A stretch of 64,000 nucleotides of DNA. It comes from Enterococcus_I eurekensis. Lineage in GTDB: Bacteria; Bacillota; Bacilli; Lactobacillales; Enterococcaceae. How positions within the stretch are numbered: the stretch's first letter is position 1; every line of letters starts with the position of its first letter. The translations under genes and the position numbers were made by a program. The notes beneath the pieces were generated by a model. The model saw nothing but the letters and a program-made list of their open reading frames with translations, had not been told where the DNA came from and did not search any database. The DNA is taken from positions 62,001-126,000 of the forward strand of contig NZ_JBHSGT010000063.1 in assembly GCF_042654605.1 (NCBI RefSeq), written 5' to 3'. Shown here piece by piece: positions 18,844 through 28,628 of the stretch.

Positions 18844-21303
18844 TTAAATTTGTTTTGGTTTAAAGCGTTTCAAGCGTAACGCGTTTAACACCACGGAGAT
18901 GGAACTAAAGCTCATTGCCGCTCCTGCTAACATTGGATTTAATAAGGGGCCACCGAATGCATATAAGATACCCATCGCAACTGGAATTCCTAATACGTTA
19001 TACGCAAAGGCCCAGAAGAGATTTTCTCGGATGTTTTTAATCGTTGCGCGACTTAATTCGATGGCAGTTGGCACATCATTTAAATCCCCACGCATCAAGA
19101 CAACATCCGCCGATTCAATCGCGACGTCGGTTCCTGTTCCAATCGCAATCCCGACATCGGCTTGTGCTAATGCGGGAGCGTCGTTAATGCCATCACCCAC
19201 CATTGCGACTTTCTTTCCTTCTTGTTGAAGTTTTTTGACTTCTTTCGCTTTGTCTTCTGGTAAGACTTCACTGAAGACACGATCGATGCCGACTTGTTTG
19301 GCAATCGCTTGTGCGGTTTGATGGTTGTCACCGGTAATCATTGCGACTTCTAACCCCATCTTGTGAAGACGAGCAATCGCTGCTTGGCTACTTGCTTTGA
19401 CCGTATCAGCCACTGCGACAATGCCGACTAATTGATTTTCTAAAGCTAAATACATCGGTGTTTTCCCTTCGGATGCTAAATGCTGTGCATCCGTTACTTC
19501 CGTGGTTACTGGAATATTATTTTCTACCATTAATTTTTGATTCCCAAATAAAACTTTTTGACCCTCGATAACGACTTCGATTCCATGTCCTGGAATGGCG
19601 TTGAAAGCGTTACTTTCAGGTAACACAAGGTTCTTTTCTTTAGCTCTTTCAATAATCGCTTGTGCCAATGGATGTTCTGATCCAACTTCTGCTGCAGCAG
19701 CTAATGTTAAGAGTCCTTCTTCTGTCATTCCTTGATAAGTCAATAGATCGGTTACCACGGGTTTACCTTCTGTAATCGTTCCGGTTTTATCAAAGACAAT
19801 CGTTTGGACTTTATGTGTGGTTTCTAGCGCATCGCCACTTTTAATTAAGACGCCATTTTCCGCGCCTTTACCCGTTCCAACCATAATCGCTGTTGGTGTC
19901 GCCAATCCAAGGGCACACGGACAAGCAATCACTAACACGGAAATCGTGATTGTTAAGGCAAAAACCCACGACTCTTGACCTAAGAAGAACCAAGCCACAC
20001 CAGCTAAAATGGCTAAAGCAATCACGATAGGGACAAAAATCCCTGAAACTTTATCCGCCAATTGAGCAATTGGTGCTTTTGAGCCTTGCGCTTCTTCGAC
20101 TAATTGAATAATTTGTGATAAGGTCGTGTCTTCGCCAACTTTTGTCGCTTCAAATTTAAACGAACCCGTTTTATTGATACTTGCACCAACGACATTGTCA
20201 CCAATTTTCTTTTCAACGGGTAAACTTTCGCCCGTTAACATCGACTCATCAATCGCTGAACTTCCTTCAACAATCGTACCATCTACTGGAATCTTTTCAC
20301 CTGGACGAACGACTAAAATATCACCTGTTTGGACTTCTTCAATCGCAATCTCAACTTCCATACCGTCACGGACAACATTAGCCGTTTTAGGTGCCAATCC
20401 CATTAATTTCTTAATCGCTTCTGACGTTTTTCCTTTTGAAACAGACTCAAAATATTTCCCTAAAGTAATTAGCGTTAAAATAACTGCCGCTGACTCATAA
20501 TATAAATTCATCGCCGCATGTGCATCGCCTTGATAAACTAAAACAGTACTATAAATACTATATAAAAAAGCGGCACTGGTACCTAATGCGACAAGTGAAT
20601 CCATATTCGGATGCCCTTTAAATAACGTACGGAAGCCAACGATGAAAAAACTACGCCCGAAATAGATGATAGGAATCGTTAATAATAATTGTAGCGTCGC
20701 AAAAGTGACACTGTTTTCCATCGGACTCAAAAAGGCGGGTGTTGGTAAACCAATCATTTCTCCCATTGCTAAATATAATAAAGGAACGGTAAATATCGCT
20801 GAACCAACAAAACGATGCCAAATATCTTTTAAATGTTTCGCCTTTTTATCTGCCTCTTCCGTCGCATTTTCTTGACTCGAAGTAAAAACCTTTGCGTCAT
20901 AACCAGCATCTTTGACGGCACCGATAATGTCACGTGCTTGAATGTTACCTGGATTAAAGCGCACGACCATTTTTTCAGTCGCTAAATTGACTGCTGCCTC
21001 ACTAACGCCCGCTAAATGTTTAGCTGTTTTTTCAACCGTTTGAGCACAAGAAGAACACGTCATTCCTTCGACTGCAAAGGTCAGCTCCTGCGTTGGTTGA
21101 ATCACTTCATAACCCGCTTGATGAACAGCTTCACTAATATTTTGAACGTCTAATTCGTCTTCATTATACGAGACAGTTAATTTTTCTGTCGCAAAGTTGA
21201 CCGAAGCATCCTTGACACCAGATAATTTTTGAACAGTTTTTTCAACCGTTTGGGCACAAGAGGAACATGTCATCCCTTCGACCGCAAAACTTTCTTTTTT
21301 CAT
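18844..21303 (-). CDS. copA: Copper-exporting P1B-type ATPase
   Basis: 819 residues. Two N-terminal heavy-metal-associated domains, each with MTCSSC, are followed by eight membrane helices, the CPC ion-pathway motif in ACPCALG near 459, the phosphorylated Asp in FDKTGTIT near 503, HP (SEHPLA) and GDGIND hinge motifs. It expels Cu(I) from the cytosol using ATP. It lies 21 bases behind copZ, so the chaperone and pump share one transcript. No copY repressor gene is seen in this window. Confidence 0.95.
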   Translation of the reverse strand: MKKESFAVEGMTCSSCAQTVEKTVQKLSGVKDASVNFATEKLTVSYNEDELDVQNISEAVHQAGYEVIQPTQELTFAVEGMTCSSCAQTVEKTAKHLAGVSEAAVNLATEKMVVRFNPGNIQARDIIGAVKDAGYDAKVFTSSQENATEEADKKAKHLKDIWHRFVGSAIFTVPLLYLAMGEMIGLPTPAFLSPMENSVTFATLQLLLTIPIIYFGRSFFIVGFRTLFKGHPNMDSLVALGTSAAFLYSIYSTVLVYQGDAHAAMNLYYESAAVILTLITLGKYFESVSKGKTSEAIKKLMGLAPKTANVVRDGMEVEIAIEEVQTGDILVVRPGEKIPVDGTIVEGSSAIDESMLTGESLPVEKKIGDNVVGASINKTGSFKFEATKVGEDTTLSQIIQLVEEAQGSKAPIAQLADKVSGIFVPIVIALAILAGVAWFFLGQESWVFALTITISVLVIACPCALGLATPTAIMVGTGKGAENGVLIKSGDALETTHKVQTIVFDKTGTITEGKPVVTDLLTYQGMTEEGLLTLAAAAEVGSEHPLAQAIIERAKEKNLVLPESNAFNAIPGHGIEVVIEGQKVLFGNQKLMVENNIPVTTEVTDAQHLASEGKTPMYLALENQLVGIVAVADTVKASSQAAIARLHKMGLEVAMITGDNHQTAQAIAKQVGIDRVFSEVLPEDKAKEVKKLQQEGKKVAMVGDGINDAPALAQADVGIAIGTGTDVAIESADVVLMRGDLNDVPTAIELSRATIKNIRENLFWAFAYNVLGIPVAMGILYAFGGPLLNPMLAGAAMSFSSISVVLNALRLKRFKPKQI

Positions 21304-21324
21304 TTTACAAATCCCCTCGTTTCT

Positions 21325-21528
21325 TTAAACCGCTGGATAACCGGCTGCTACTAAAGCTGCTTTTAGTGTTTGATCATTCACTTTTGCTTCATCAAATTGA
21401 ACATTAACTGCTTTGGTTGCCATGTCAATTACTAATTGATTAACACCTTCGACCTCACTTAGCGCTTTTCGAATATTACTCGCACAGCCTTCACACTTCA
21501 TATTTGGTACATTATATGTTTTTTCCAT
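21325..21528 (-). CDS. copZ: Copper chaperone, HMA domain
   Basis: 67 residues, one heavy-metal-associated domain. The metal loop is MKCEGCAS (two cysteines). It carries Cu(I) to CopA or a repressor. Full family length. ATG with AAGGAG upstream. First gene of the operon, transcribed from the promoter at 21585-21613. Confidence 0.93.
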   Translation of the reverse strand: MEKTYNVPNMKCEGCASNIRKALSEVEGVNQLVIDMATKAVNVQFDEAKVNDQTLKAALVAAGYPAV

Positions 21529-21556
21529 GGTTGCCCACTCCTTATTTTTATTTCGT

Positions 21557-21613
21557 TTACGAACGTAATCGATGATTCATCTTTACTATAAACACTTCGA
21601 TTACATTTGTCAA
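21557..21613 (-). promoter_or_regulatory. copZ promoter with cop-box-like and second palindrome
   Basis: TTGACA (21608-21613) and TATAGT (21585-21590), 17 bases apart. TACATTTGTC (21602-21611) matches nine of ten positions of the CopY operator TACANNTGTA and covers the -35. A perfect palindrome TTACGAACGTAA (21557-21568) lies downstream of the -10, in the leader. Confidence 0.7.
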
Positions 21614-21644
21614 TAGAGGAGACTCAAAAATCTCTTGAACAAAT

Positions 21645-21688
21645 AAAAAGAAAGAAAACCCTTTTTCGATTTCCTTCCTTTTTTTGTA
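21645..21688 (-). terminator. Terminator of the pglX-C/pglZ/brxL operon
   Basis: AAAAAG-AAAGAAAACC region pairs with GATTTCCTTCCTTTTT around a T-rich loop. About 65 bp around it recur, near 80% identical by eye, at 29094-29158. Confidence 0.85.
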
Positions 21689-21727
21689 CAAAAATAGCAC
21701 TATTATTATCTTTTATGAGAGAAAAAA

Positions 21728-23761
21728 TCATTCTACTCCTAACGCTTTAAATACGGCATCTTCAGGTGTTTGATAAAAAATCAAATTAAATGTACCCATT
21801 AATTCAGGCGGCACAGTTCCTAAATCCGCTGCGCTTGTCATTGGTACTAGAACTTTCTTTGCTCCTGCATCTTTAGCTACTTGTAAAGAGTTTGCTAGAT
21901 TTTCCACCTTAATCATCGAACCACCAATCGTGATATCTCCTAAGATAACTAAGCTTGGTAGCACGGGCTTATTTAAAAGCGATGAGCATAAAGCAATCAT
22001 TGTTGGCAAATTCAAAACCGCTGTCATACCAATCCCATTTAAATCTTGTACATGTACGACAAAATCCTTCGTTGCTAGACTAATACTCTGGCTAATATTT
22101 TTGGCGTTTGCACGTAAATACTTATAAGCTGAATCCATTGCTTCTTTTGCTTCACGATCAGAACCAATCCCAGTTCTTTCAAAACGACCATTTCCGGAAC
22201 TAATTTGAGTCTCTAGTTTATAGGTACCCAATTGTCCACCTTTTCCATAAGAAACAGAATAAAGATGCCCAGCTTTTCCCATCCCTTCAGGAATTAGTGT
22301 ACCACCACCTTGTTCAGGTACTGAAACATATTCTTCTCTACCTTCTTCTAAATCAATATAAGAGAAATTCACATCATAAAATTCCATTCCGCCTATTTTT
22401 TTAAGTTGCTCTTTCACACGTCGGCGCATCTCTAAAGCAAATCGTAATACTTTTTCAACATCATCTTTATTATAATTACCATCCGGATAGATTAATTTCA
22501 TCATACCTGAGACAGTTCTTCTAACAGCAATCGTATCTCTTTGATTTAACTGCATACCTAATTTAAAGAATGGATCAAAGGAATCTGAAAAACTTATTTT
22601 CCGCATCTCTCTCATAACTTCAGAAAAGTAATCAGTAATAAAACCATAGTCATCTGTAAAAAAATCTGGACGGTACTTGGGTATTTCCCATCCTGGTAAA
22701 TAACAATGCATACGGTCTAAAAAGGCCGAGTCGGTTCCCATTACTTCTGGGAAAGGTTCAAATAAGTTTGAGGTTTTTAGAATAACATCCACACTTTGAT
22801 TGATATTTCCAACAAATACCATTGATGCTGAGGCATTCTTTTCTTCTTTTCCTCTAGCAAAAGAGCCTGAAGCCATATAATCTTTCATAATTTGAACGCC
22901 ATCATTATCTTTAAATCGAATACCTGCGACCTCATCAAATGCGACACAATCCCACATTCCAACTAATCCCATGGTACGCGTCGCCATATTATAAAATAAA
23001 TTTGCTACGGTCGTTTGACCACCCGATACTAAAATAGAATTCGGTGAAATTTCCTTATAAACATGTGATTTCCCAGTTCCTCTAGGTCCTAGTTCACATA
23101 AATTATAGTTGTTTTCTATTAAAGGAATCAATCTTGCTAAATGAAGCCATTTAACCCTTTCAGAAAAATGAGTTGGTTCCATCCCTACAGAGCGTAAAAC
23201 TAAATCAATCCATTCTTCTGTTGTAAATGCACTTCTCGCATCTTTAAAATCATCAATATCTAAGCCTGGCATCTGAATGGGGTCTACTTTTCTTGCCACA
23301 AAAGGACTATTCATACGGTTATTTTCATCGTACCAGTATTCCATAGCAACAATACACCAAATACCGCCACCAAGCAGACGATCGTATTTTTTAACATACT
23401 CATCACTTATTTGTACATCTCTAAGTCCCAAGTTAGAAAAAGAGGCTTCGTAACAATCTTTTGATGCATTTAATGTGACCGATATCTTATCAATAACCGT
23501 GTAACCACCCAATTCACGAATCCGTGCTTTTATTTTTTCTGCTTCATCTGGACGGACATAGTTACGCGCTAAGATGTTTTTTACATTTTCGACCCCTTGA
23601 CTCACTAATGTTTCATCAAGAGAAGAGGCATACATTCCTAACAAATATTCTAGTACATAGACTGGAACATTTGCACCTTCTTTTATTTTTTTTGTTAAGT
23701 CTTTACGGACAAACTTCCCCGCAAAATTTGATGAAAGCTTGTCTAAAATGACTTGTTCCAT
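21728..23761 (-). CDS. brxL: BREX protein BrxL, Lon-like AAA+ ATPase
   Basis: 677 residues, full length. An N-terminal domain is followed by an AAA+ core with Walker A GPRGTGKSH near 227, Walker B-like WDCVAFDEVAG, and a C-terminal Lon-protease-like region (DLNGIGMTAVLNLP, ILGDITIGGSM). BrxL is the last gene of type I BREX islands and is needed for phage exclusion; it acts as a DNA-associated AAA+ assembly. AGGAGG precedes the ATG, 12 bases after the pglZ stop. A terminator follows. Confidence 0.95.
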   Translation of the reverse strand: MEQVILDKLSSNFAGKFVRKDLTKKIKEGANVPVYVLEYLLGMYASSLDETLVSQGVENVKNILARNYVRPDEAEKIKARIRELGGYTVIDKISVTLNASKDCYEASFSNLGLRDVQISDEYVKKYDRLLGGGIWCIVAMEYWYDENNRMNSPFVARKVDPIQMPGLDIDDFKDARSAFTTEEWIDLVLRSVGMEPTHFSERVKWLHLARLIPLIENNYNLCELGPRGTGKSHVYKEISPNSILVSGGQTTVANLFYNMATRTMGLVGMWDCVAFDEVAGIRFKDNDGVQIMKDYMASGSFARGKEEKNASASMVFVGNINQSVDVILKTSNLFEPFPEVMGTDSAFLDRMHCYLPGWEIPKYRPDFFTDDYGFITDYFSEVMREMRKISFSDSFDPFFKLGMQLNQRDTIAVRRTVSGMMKLIYPDGNYNKDDVEKVLRFALEMRRRVKEQLKKIGGMEFYDVNFSYIDLEEGREEYVSVPEQGGGTLIPEGMGKAGHLYSVSYGKGGQLGTYKLETQISSGNGRFERTGIGSDREAKEAMDSAYKYLRANAKNISQSISLATKDFVVHVQDLNGIGMTAVLNLPTMIALCSSLLNKPVLPSLVILGDITIGGSMIKVENLANSLQVAKDAGAKKVLVPMTSAADLGTVPPELMGTFNLIFYQTPEDAVFKALGVE

Positions 23762-23773
23762 TCATTTTTCCTC

Positions 23774-26311
23774 CTAAAAACCAAAGTCAAAATCTCCTGC
23801 AAAAGGATTATCTACGACAAATTCCACTCGATCCATTTCTACATTTGTCTGTCCATCTTTCATTATTAAATAAACTTTTTCTTGCGATCCATATTTACGA
23901 TTAATAAAATCAAAAGTAAAATTCATGAATCGTTCGCTTGCAAGTATTGAATCAGAATCCGCGTAATATGCTTGTTCATTTGAAATTCGATTCCCATTCT
24001 CATCTTCGAAGTACAATTGATATTGTGCTTTTGTCACTGATTCATTTACTGCATCTGTTTGATAAAATTCTAAAGAAATAGAAAGACCAATAACTTTTCT
24101 TTTCGTTGTCATTAATTGTACTTTCGTTTGTTCTTTTGTACTTGATCCTCTAGCGATTGAGACTTCTAGGACAGGTACCAATAACTCTTGTGGTGAAGAG
24201 CCTCCATGGACATAATTTTGTCCTCCACCTTTTTTCTTAAAGATCCTTGCTGTCTCAGGATAGTGAATATAGCGAGGGTCGTCATTTCGAAGCACCTCTC
24301 CTAATCTCATACTCGTAATTCCGACTTCTTCATACAGATGATCACTAATCAGAAAACGACGCTCCACTCGATCCGAGTCATCAAAAGAGGGATTTTCGAT
24401 TTTTTCATGTTCTTCTACTTTTGAGCGACGATAAATAAAACCATGGTCGCTTGTAATAATAAAACGATACACGTTAGCTCCATTTGAAATACGTGGCAGC
24501 AGTAAAGATAATTCATCAATCGTTTTTTGAACAGCATCAAACACTTGATGCTCCTGTCCATGATCACCTGTTTTATCAATTTGATCGTGGTAGAGATAAA
24601 TCACTTCTAATCCGTTAAATAATTCCCTTAACTCTTTTGCATTCCCTTTTGAAATGACTTCATCATAGGTAATTGCGAGCGAATTTGGATTTTTATTTTT
24701 TAAAATTTTATCGCGATTTATTGTTCCTGTCGTACTACTTCCATCAATTTTCACTTCAAAACCATTTTCATAATTTAATGTTTGATTTCTTGATTTTAAC
24801 AAGGCAGCTTTCCCAAATTCTGTAACGGAAGGTAGAACGGTGAAATTGGTCTCCATTTTAGTTGAATACTTCTTATCCTTTTGAAGAACCATTTGTAATT
24901 CGCGAGCTGCTTCATATCGAAAAGCATCAGATATAATTACAACTGTTTTCACTTTATTCCTTGCATAATTATCATAAAAATCTAATAAGGATGGTCTTTC
25001 ATTTAAGTAAAGTAAGTTATTCCAAACATAGGAAATTTCATCCAAGAAAATTTTGTATTGCTTTTCGACTAAGGTCTGTAAATCTAAGAAATTGTCTTGG
25101 TTTTCAATTTTATCAATATGCCAAATAAATTTCCGATAATACTGATCGATGGCAAAAGATTCCTCTTCATAATGTAATAGTACATTCGATAACTGACGAA
25201 TATTTAATTGTCCCAGTAAATTTAATAACATTTGTGCGTTTAAAACAACTTGATAGTGATGGTGGTACTTATTACCAAAATGACTTCTTTCCTTATGAGT
25301 AATCACATCTTCTATCGTCGAGCCATCAATTACCGTTGTCGAATCACCACTAAGCAACTGATTGATGTAGTATCGTATAATTCTTTGATGAATGGGCTCA
25401 AATGTATCTGAGTTGACTAACTCTTCAATAGAAATCTTATTTAAAAGACGTTCCCCATTTATTAATTGATAAACTTCTTCACTTAGAATATCAGAGGCCT
25501 TTTGATAGCGAGAATCATTCATAAACAGATCCATGAATGATACAATCGCGTTTGTTTGCTCTATTACCTCATATTCTTTTAAGTTCACTGGAAGATTTTG
25601 ATACCCTAGTTGACCGTAAAACGCATTACTGTAAAAACAGATAATCAACTTTTGAATTGTTGGTTGTTCCGATTGAAAGCCATAATACTTAAGGATAGCA
25701 TTCCAAAATGCTTCTAACAAATCATATTTTTCAAGTTGTAAATACAAACGGTTTTCTCCAAAAGAGTATTCAACAAATAGCGCTTGTATCACACTATATA
25801 GTTGAGGTGCATTCGATTTAGTTAAGACAGCCATTATATTGATTTCAAGTTCTTCTTTAGTCTGAATGACATCAGACAGCATCTTTTCAAATGATACAAT
25901 CCGAGATTTTGCAGAAAAGAACGTGTGATATTTAGTCATTACTTCATGAAGATCTGCTGGTATTTCAAGTTGGTTCATAACCAATGAAATTCGATCTGCA
26001 TTAAATAAACTAGAATATTTTAATAAACTTAGTAGATGGTTATTATTGTCTTCATCACTCATGCGTTGGAATGGTGCATAAATTAAATAATTATTTTCTG
26101 TATCTTCTAGCTCAAAAAAACGCTTCGTCAAAAACTGTGTATGGGCATCGATTTTTTTTATTTGTGCGTTTTCTAATTGAATAGCACCACTATCGATATC
26201 CTCTTCAAATTCCTTTTTTGAATCAAACCAAAAAATAAGCTTACGTTCGCCGTAAGACACAAACAACTCATTCAACCGGTTTTGAATTTGGTTTAAATTT
26301 AAATCAGACAT
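23774..26311 (-). CDS. pglZ: BREX protein PglZ, alkaline-phosphatase superfamily
   Basis: 845 residues. The N-terminal half is helical. The core from about residue 450 begins VVIISDAFRYEAARELQ, with the first metal-binding Asp, and continues to IITSDHGFIYRR near 620, the second metal-site DH. This is the PglZ form of the alkaline phosphatase fold. The protein is essential for BREX, binds PglX, and its phosphodiesterase role is not settled. AGGAG precedes the ATG. It is 17 bases from the upstream pglX C-terminal gene and 12 from brxL, so the three are one operon. Confidence 0.95.
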   Translation of the reverse strand: MSDLNLNQIQNRLNELFVSYGERKLIFWFDSKKEFEEDIDSGAIQLENAQIKKIDAHTQFLTKRFFELEDTENNYLIYAPFQRMSDEDNNNHLLSLLKYSSLFNADRISLVMNQLEIPADLHEVMTKYHTFFSAKSRIVSFEKMLSDVIQTKEELEINIMAVLTKSNAPQLYSVIQALFVEYSFGENRLYLQLEKYDLLEAFWNAILKYYGFQSEQPTIQKLIICFYSNAFYGQLGYQNLPVNLKEYEVIEQTNAIVSFMDLFMNDSRYQKASDILSEEVYQLINGERLLNKISIEELVNSDTFEPIHQRIIRYYINQLLSGDSTTVIDGSTIEDVITHKERSHFGNKYHHHYQVVLNAQMLLNLLGQLNIRQLSNVLLHYEEESFAIDQYYRKFIWHIDKIENQDNFLDLQTLVEKQYKIFLDEISYVWNNLLYLNERPSLLDFYDNYARNKVKTVVIISDAFRYEAARELQMVLQKDKKYSTKMETNFTVLPSVTEFGKAALLKSRNQTLNYENGFEVKIDGSSTTGTINRDKILKNKNPNSLAITYDEVISKGNAKELRELFNGLEVIYLYHDQIDKTGDHGQEHQVFDAVQKTIDELSLLLPRISNGANVYRFIITSDHGFIYRRSKVEEHEKIENPSFDDSDRVERRFLISDHLYEEVGITSMRLGEVLRNDDPRYIHYPETARIFKKKGGGQNYVHGGSSPQELLVPVLEVSIARGSSTKEQTKVQLMTTKRKVIGLSISLEFYQTDAVNESVTKAQYQLYFEDENGNRISNEQAYYADSDSILASERFMNFTFDFINRKYGSQEKVYLIMKDGQTNVEMDRVEFVVDNPFAGDFDFGF

Positions 26312-26328
26312 ACATACATTCTCCTTGT

Positions 26329-27264
26329 TTACGGCTCTTTTACACCTTTAGATAAAATGATATATTTTGTTTTATCATCCGGATCTCGCTGTAACTTATC
26401 ATAATTTATAACGACCCCATCATCTAAATCTAGTTCGATTTTCTTCAAAGCAAGATGACCAATTTTTTCATCAAATTCTCTCAACTCACGAATTTGTTTA
26501 TGAATTTTTTGGATTTCCTTTTCAAATTTAGCACTATCTTTTGGATTTGAAGTCACTGTTTTTTCAATTTCTCTTTGTTCAATCCGACCATTATACGCTT
26601 GATTAAGTTTTGAGATATACTCTGTTCTAAGAATTCCAAGTAAACTCGCATCATAACGATGTAAATACATTAATGCCTTAAACCCATTTTCTTTTCCTGA
26701 ATCAAACTGCCAATAAATCGGTCTTTTTTTATAAATTTGTAAATGGTTGCTATAAAAATCTTTAACAAAATACCGACGAATAATCTCACGACTGGTTCCC
26801 GTCCCTTTTAACGTGTCCGCAATATACTGTAAATTTACTTCTAGCGTTTCCTTTCCATAAACAACTGAAACAAACTCAACAAATTTTTCAACAATATCAA
26901 GCGAAGAGTCATCAAAAAATTGCGTTTCAGTTATCAATAAAAGATTATTCTCTACAGGTTTGAACGTTGTATATTTCGAAGCATCAAACTCGCCACCTGC
27001 ATAAACCAGGCCTTCAACATCTAGTGAATAGCGTCCAAACATACAACCTACCGCATAACTGATTAGAGATTTAATATCCTTTTCACGATCGGCTAGAGAT
27101 ACCGATACTTCAGAATCCTTTACATGATAATCAAGTTCATCTTGCAATCCATATAAATCAATAAAAATTTTATTCAGTTCTTCTTCATTTGCTTTTAGTT
27201 GATCAAAACGCGCTTGTGCTTCCGCTTCCCACGCCTTGAATTTATCTTCAATTAAAGTTGCCAA
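26329..27264 (-). CDS. PglX C-terminal part encoded as a separate gene
   Basis: 311 residues from TTG at 27264, chosen because GGAGGG lies five bases upstream; an ATG at 27324 has no such box and lies in the promoter. The sequence is what normally forms the end of a one-piece PglX: KANEEELNKIFIDLYGLQDEL, SYAVGCMFGRYSLD and KRPIYWQFDSGKENGFKALM. It lacks methylase motifs. Together with the 909-residue PglX (29468-32197) it would make about 1220 residues, the usual PglX length. It heads the pglZ-brxL operon. I infer that the two polypeptides assemble into a split PglX. Confidence 0.85.
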   Translation of the reverse strand: MATLIEDKFKAWEAEAQARFDQLKANEEELNKIFIDLYGLQDELDYHVKDSEVSVSLADREKDIKSLISYAVGCMFGRYSLDVEGLVYAGGEFDASKYTTFKPVENNLLLITETQFFDDSSLDIVEKFVEFVSVVYGKETLEVNLQYIADTLKGTGTSREIIRRYFVKDFYSNHLQIYKKRPIYWQFDSGKENGFKALMYLHRYDASLLGILRTEYISKLNQAYNGRIEQREIEKTVTSNPKDSAKFEKEIQKIHKQIRELREFDEKIGHLALKKIELDLDDGVVINYDKLQRDPDDKTKYIILSKGVKEP

Positions 27265-27296
27265 ATTATTCCCTCCAATTAAATATTCTCCCTTTA

Positions 27297-27316
27297 AGTA
27301 TACCACGCATTGCGTG
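27297..27316 (-). promoter_or_regulatory. Promoter and operator-like palindrome of the second BREX operon
   Basis: Leftward extended -10 TGGTATACT (27297-27305), touching a perfect dyad CACGCA-T-TGCGTG (27304-27316). It sits in the divergent gap before the recombinase gene. No good -35 is visible, which suggests the promoter is controlled by a protein bound at the dyad. Confidence 0.5.
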
Positions 27317-27394
27317 TGAGTCATTCTATTAAATTTTCAATTTATTTTTTGATAAACTCGATAGGAACAACTAAAAATGGGAAGGAATGAGATT

Positions 27395-28327
27395 ATGCAA
27401 AAAGAAGAAACTTTAGCAGACTATTTTTACCAATGGATGGAGACTTTCAAAAAACCTGCACTCGCGCCCGTCACTTATGTAAAATATCAAAACACCTACC
27501 GTCAAATTAAATACTATTTCAACGATGAAAGTATTCACTCTATTTCTCGTCTATCTTACCAACAAGCATTGAATAAATTTGCGAAAACGCATGCAAAAAG
27601 AACTACTGCAGGATTTCATAAACAAATTCGAGCGGCTATTTTGGATGCCGTTGAAGAAGGTCTTATTTCAACTGATTTCACTAGAAAAGCAATTATTACT
27701 GGACGAAAAAATAAGAAGAAGCAAAAATTTCTTTCTTATACTGAATGGCAAAAACTAATTACTTACACTTCTAATAACTGTACAAGCTCTTTAAATCTAA
27801 TCATCTATTTATCCGCTGTTACTGGCATGCGTTATGCAGAAGTTCTAGGATTAACCGTTGCTGATATCGATTTTAAAAATAAAACCGTCACTATCAATAA
27901 AACGTGGGATTACAAATACCACACTGGTTTTAAAAGAACTAAGAATAAAAGTTCTATTCGAACGATTGACTTGGATCGCCAAACATTGAAGTTACTGAGA
28001 AAATTACTAGTTACTCGTAAGTTTAAAAAAGAAGTTCAACAAATTTGTGTTGATTCTAAAGGTTCTTTACCTGTAAGTGCCACAATCAATCGGTATTTAG
28101 AGAATCTCTGTCAGGAATTAGAAATCCCTATTATCTCGTTCCATGGGTTACGGCATACGCACGCTTCCATACTCCTCTTTAAAGGTGTCAACTTAATTAG
28201 CGTCAGTAAGCGCCTCGGACACAAAGATGTCACAACTACTCAAAGCGTGTATTTTCACGTCATTAAAGAAATGGAAGAACGAGAAACAGATCTTATTTTA
28301 AGTATTTTAGACGAGGCAATAAAGTAA
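27395..28327 (+). CDS. Tyrosine recombinase, probable BREX inversion enzyme
   Basis: 310 residues from ATG 27395, which has AAGGA eight bases upstream; an in-frame ATG at 27377 precedes that box. An N-terminal SAM-like DNA-binding domain (about 1-100) is followed by the catalytic domain with Arg in TGMRYAEVLG near 145, HGLRHTHAS near 249 and the Tyr nucleophile in TQSVYFHV near 286, so the active site is complete. It lies inside the BREX locus and ends three bases before the inverted pglX cassette. Position and the repeats around it imply that it inverts the target-recognition cassette, as CreX-type enzymes do for hsdS. A phage integrase is less likely, as no att or phage genes are visible. 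Confidence 0.9.
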   Translation: MQKEETLADYFYQWMETFKKPALAPVTYVKYQNTYRQIKYYFNDESIHSISRLSYQQALNKFAKTHAKRTTAGFHKQIRAAILDAVEEGLISTDFTRKAIITGRKNKKKQKFLSYTEWQKLITYTSNNCTSSLNLIIYLSAVTGMRYAEVLGLTVADIDFKNKTVTINKTWDYKYHTGFKRTKNKSSIRTIDLDRQTLKLLRKLLVTRKFKKEVQQICVDSKGSLPVSATINRYLENLCQELEIPIISFHGLRHTHASILLFKGVNLISVSKRLGHKDVTTTQSVYFHVIKEMEERETDLILSILDEAIK

Positions 28328-28350
28328 CGTTCTGGGTAAGTGAAAAGCTC

Positions 28351-28366
28351 ATTCATAATTTTGTTG
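28351..28366 (+). repeat. 16-bp inverted repeat, cassette copy
   Basis: ATTCATAATTTTGTTG, exact reverse-complement match to 30124-30139 in pglX. Just upstream, TTCTGGGTAAG (28330-28340) matches 30150-30160. These mark the start of the exchangeable region. Confidence 0.85.
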
Positions 28367-28545
28367 AAGGCACACGCATGGATGAAATTGTTCAACCAAA
28401 AGTTGGTTTGCAAACAGGAAGTAACGATAATTTTATTCGTTTATGGTGGGAAGTGGATCAAACAAAAGTTAAATATGACACAGTTTCAATTCCTGATTCG
28501 ATTCACTCTGGGAAAAAATGGTTCCCATACAACAAAGGTGGATCA

Positions 28546-28628
28546 TTCAGACGTTGGTATGGAAATTATGATTATGTGGTGAATTGGGAGAATGATGGAC
28601 AAGAAATCAGAAATTTCGTTGATGATAA
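28546..28628 (+). repeat. 83-bp inverted repeat, cassette copy
   Basis: Begins TTCAGACGTTGGTATGG and ends TCGTTGATGATAA. It is base-for-base identical to the reverse complement of 29862-29944 in pglX; flanking sequence diverges at once on both sides. Encodes the segment containing FRRWYGNYDYVVNW. Confidence 0.97.

Noticed and set aside
27377..28327. Prophage or integrative element around the tyrosine recombinase.
   Set aside because: No att-like repeats, excisionase or phage genes; the enzyme adjoins an inverted cassette within BREX.
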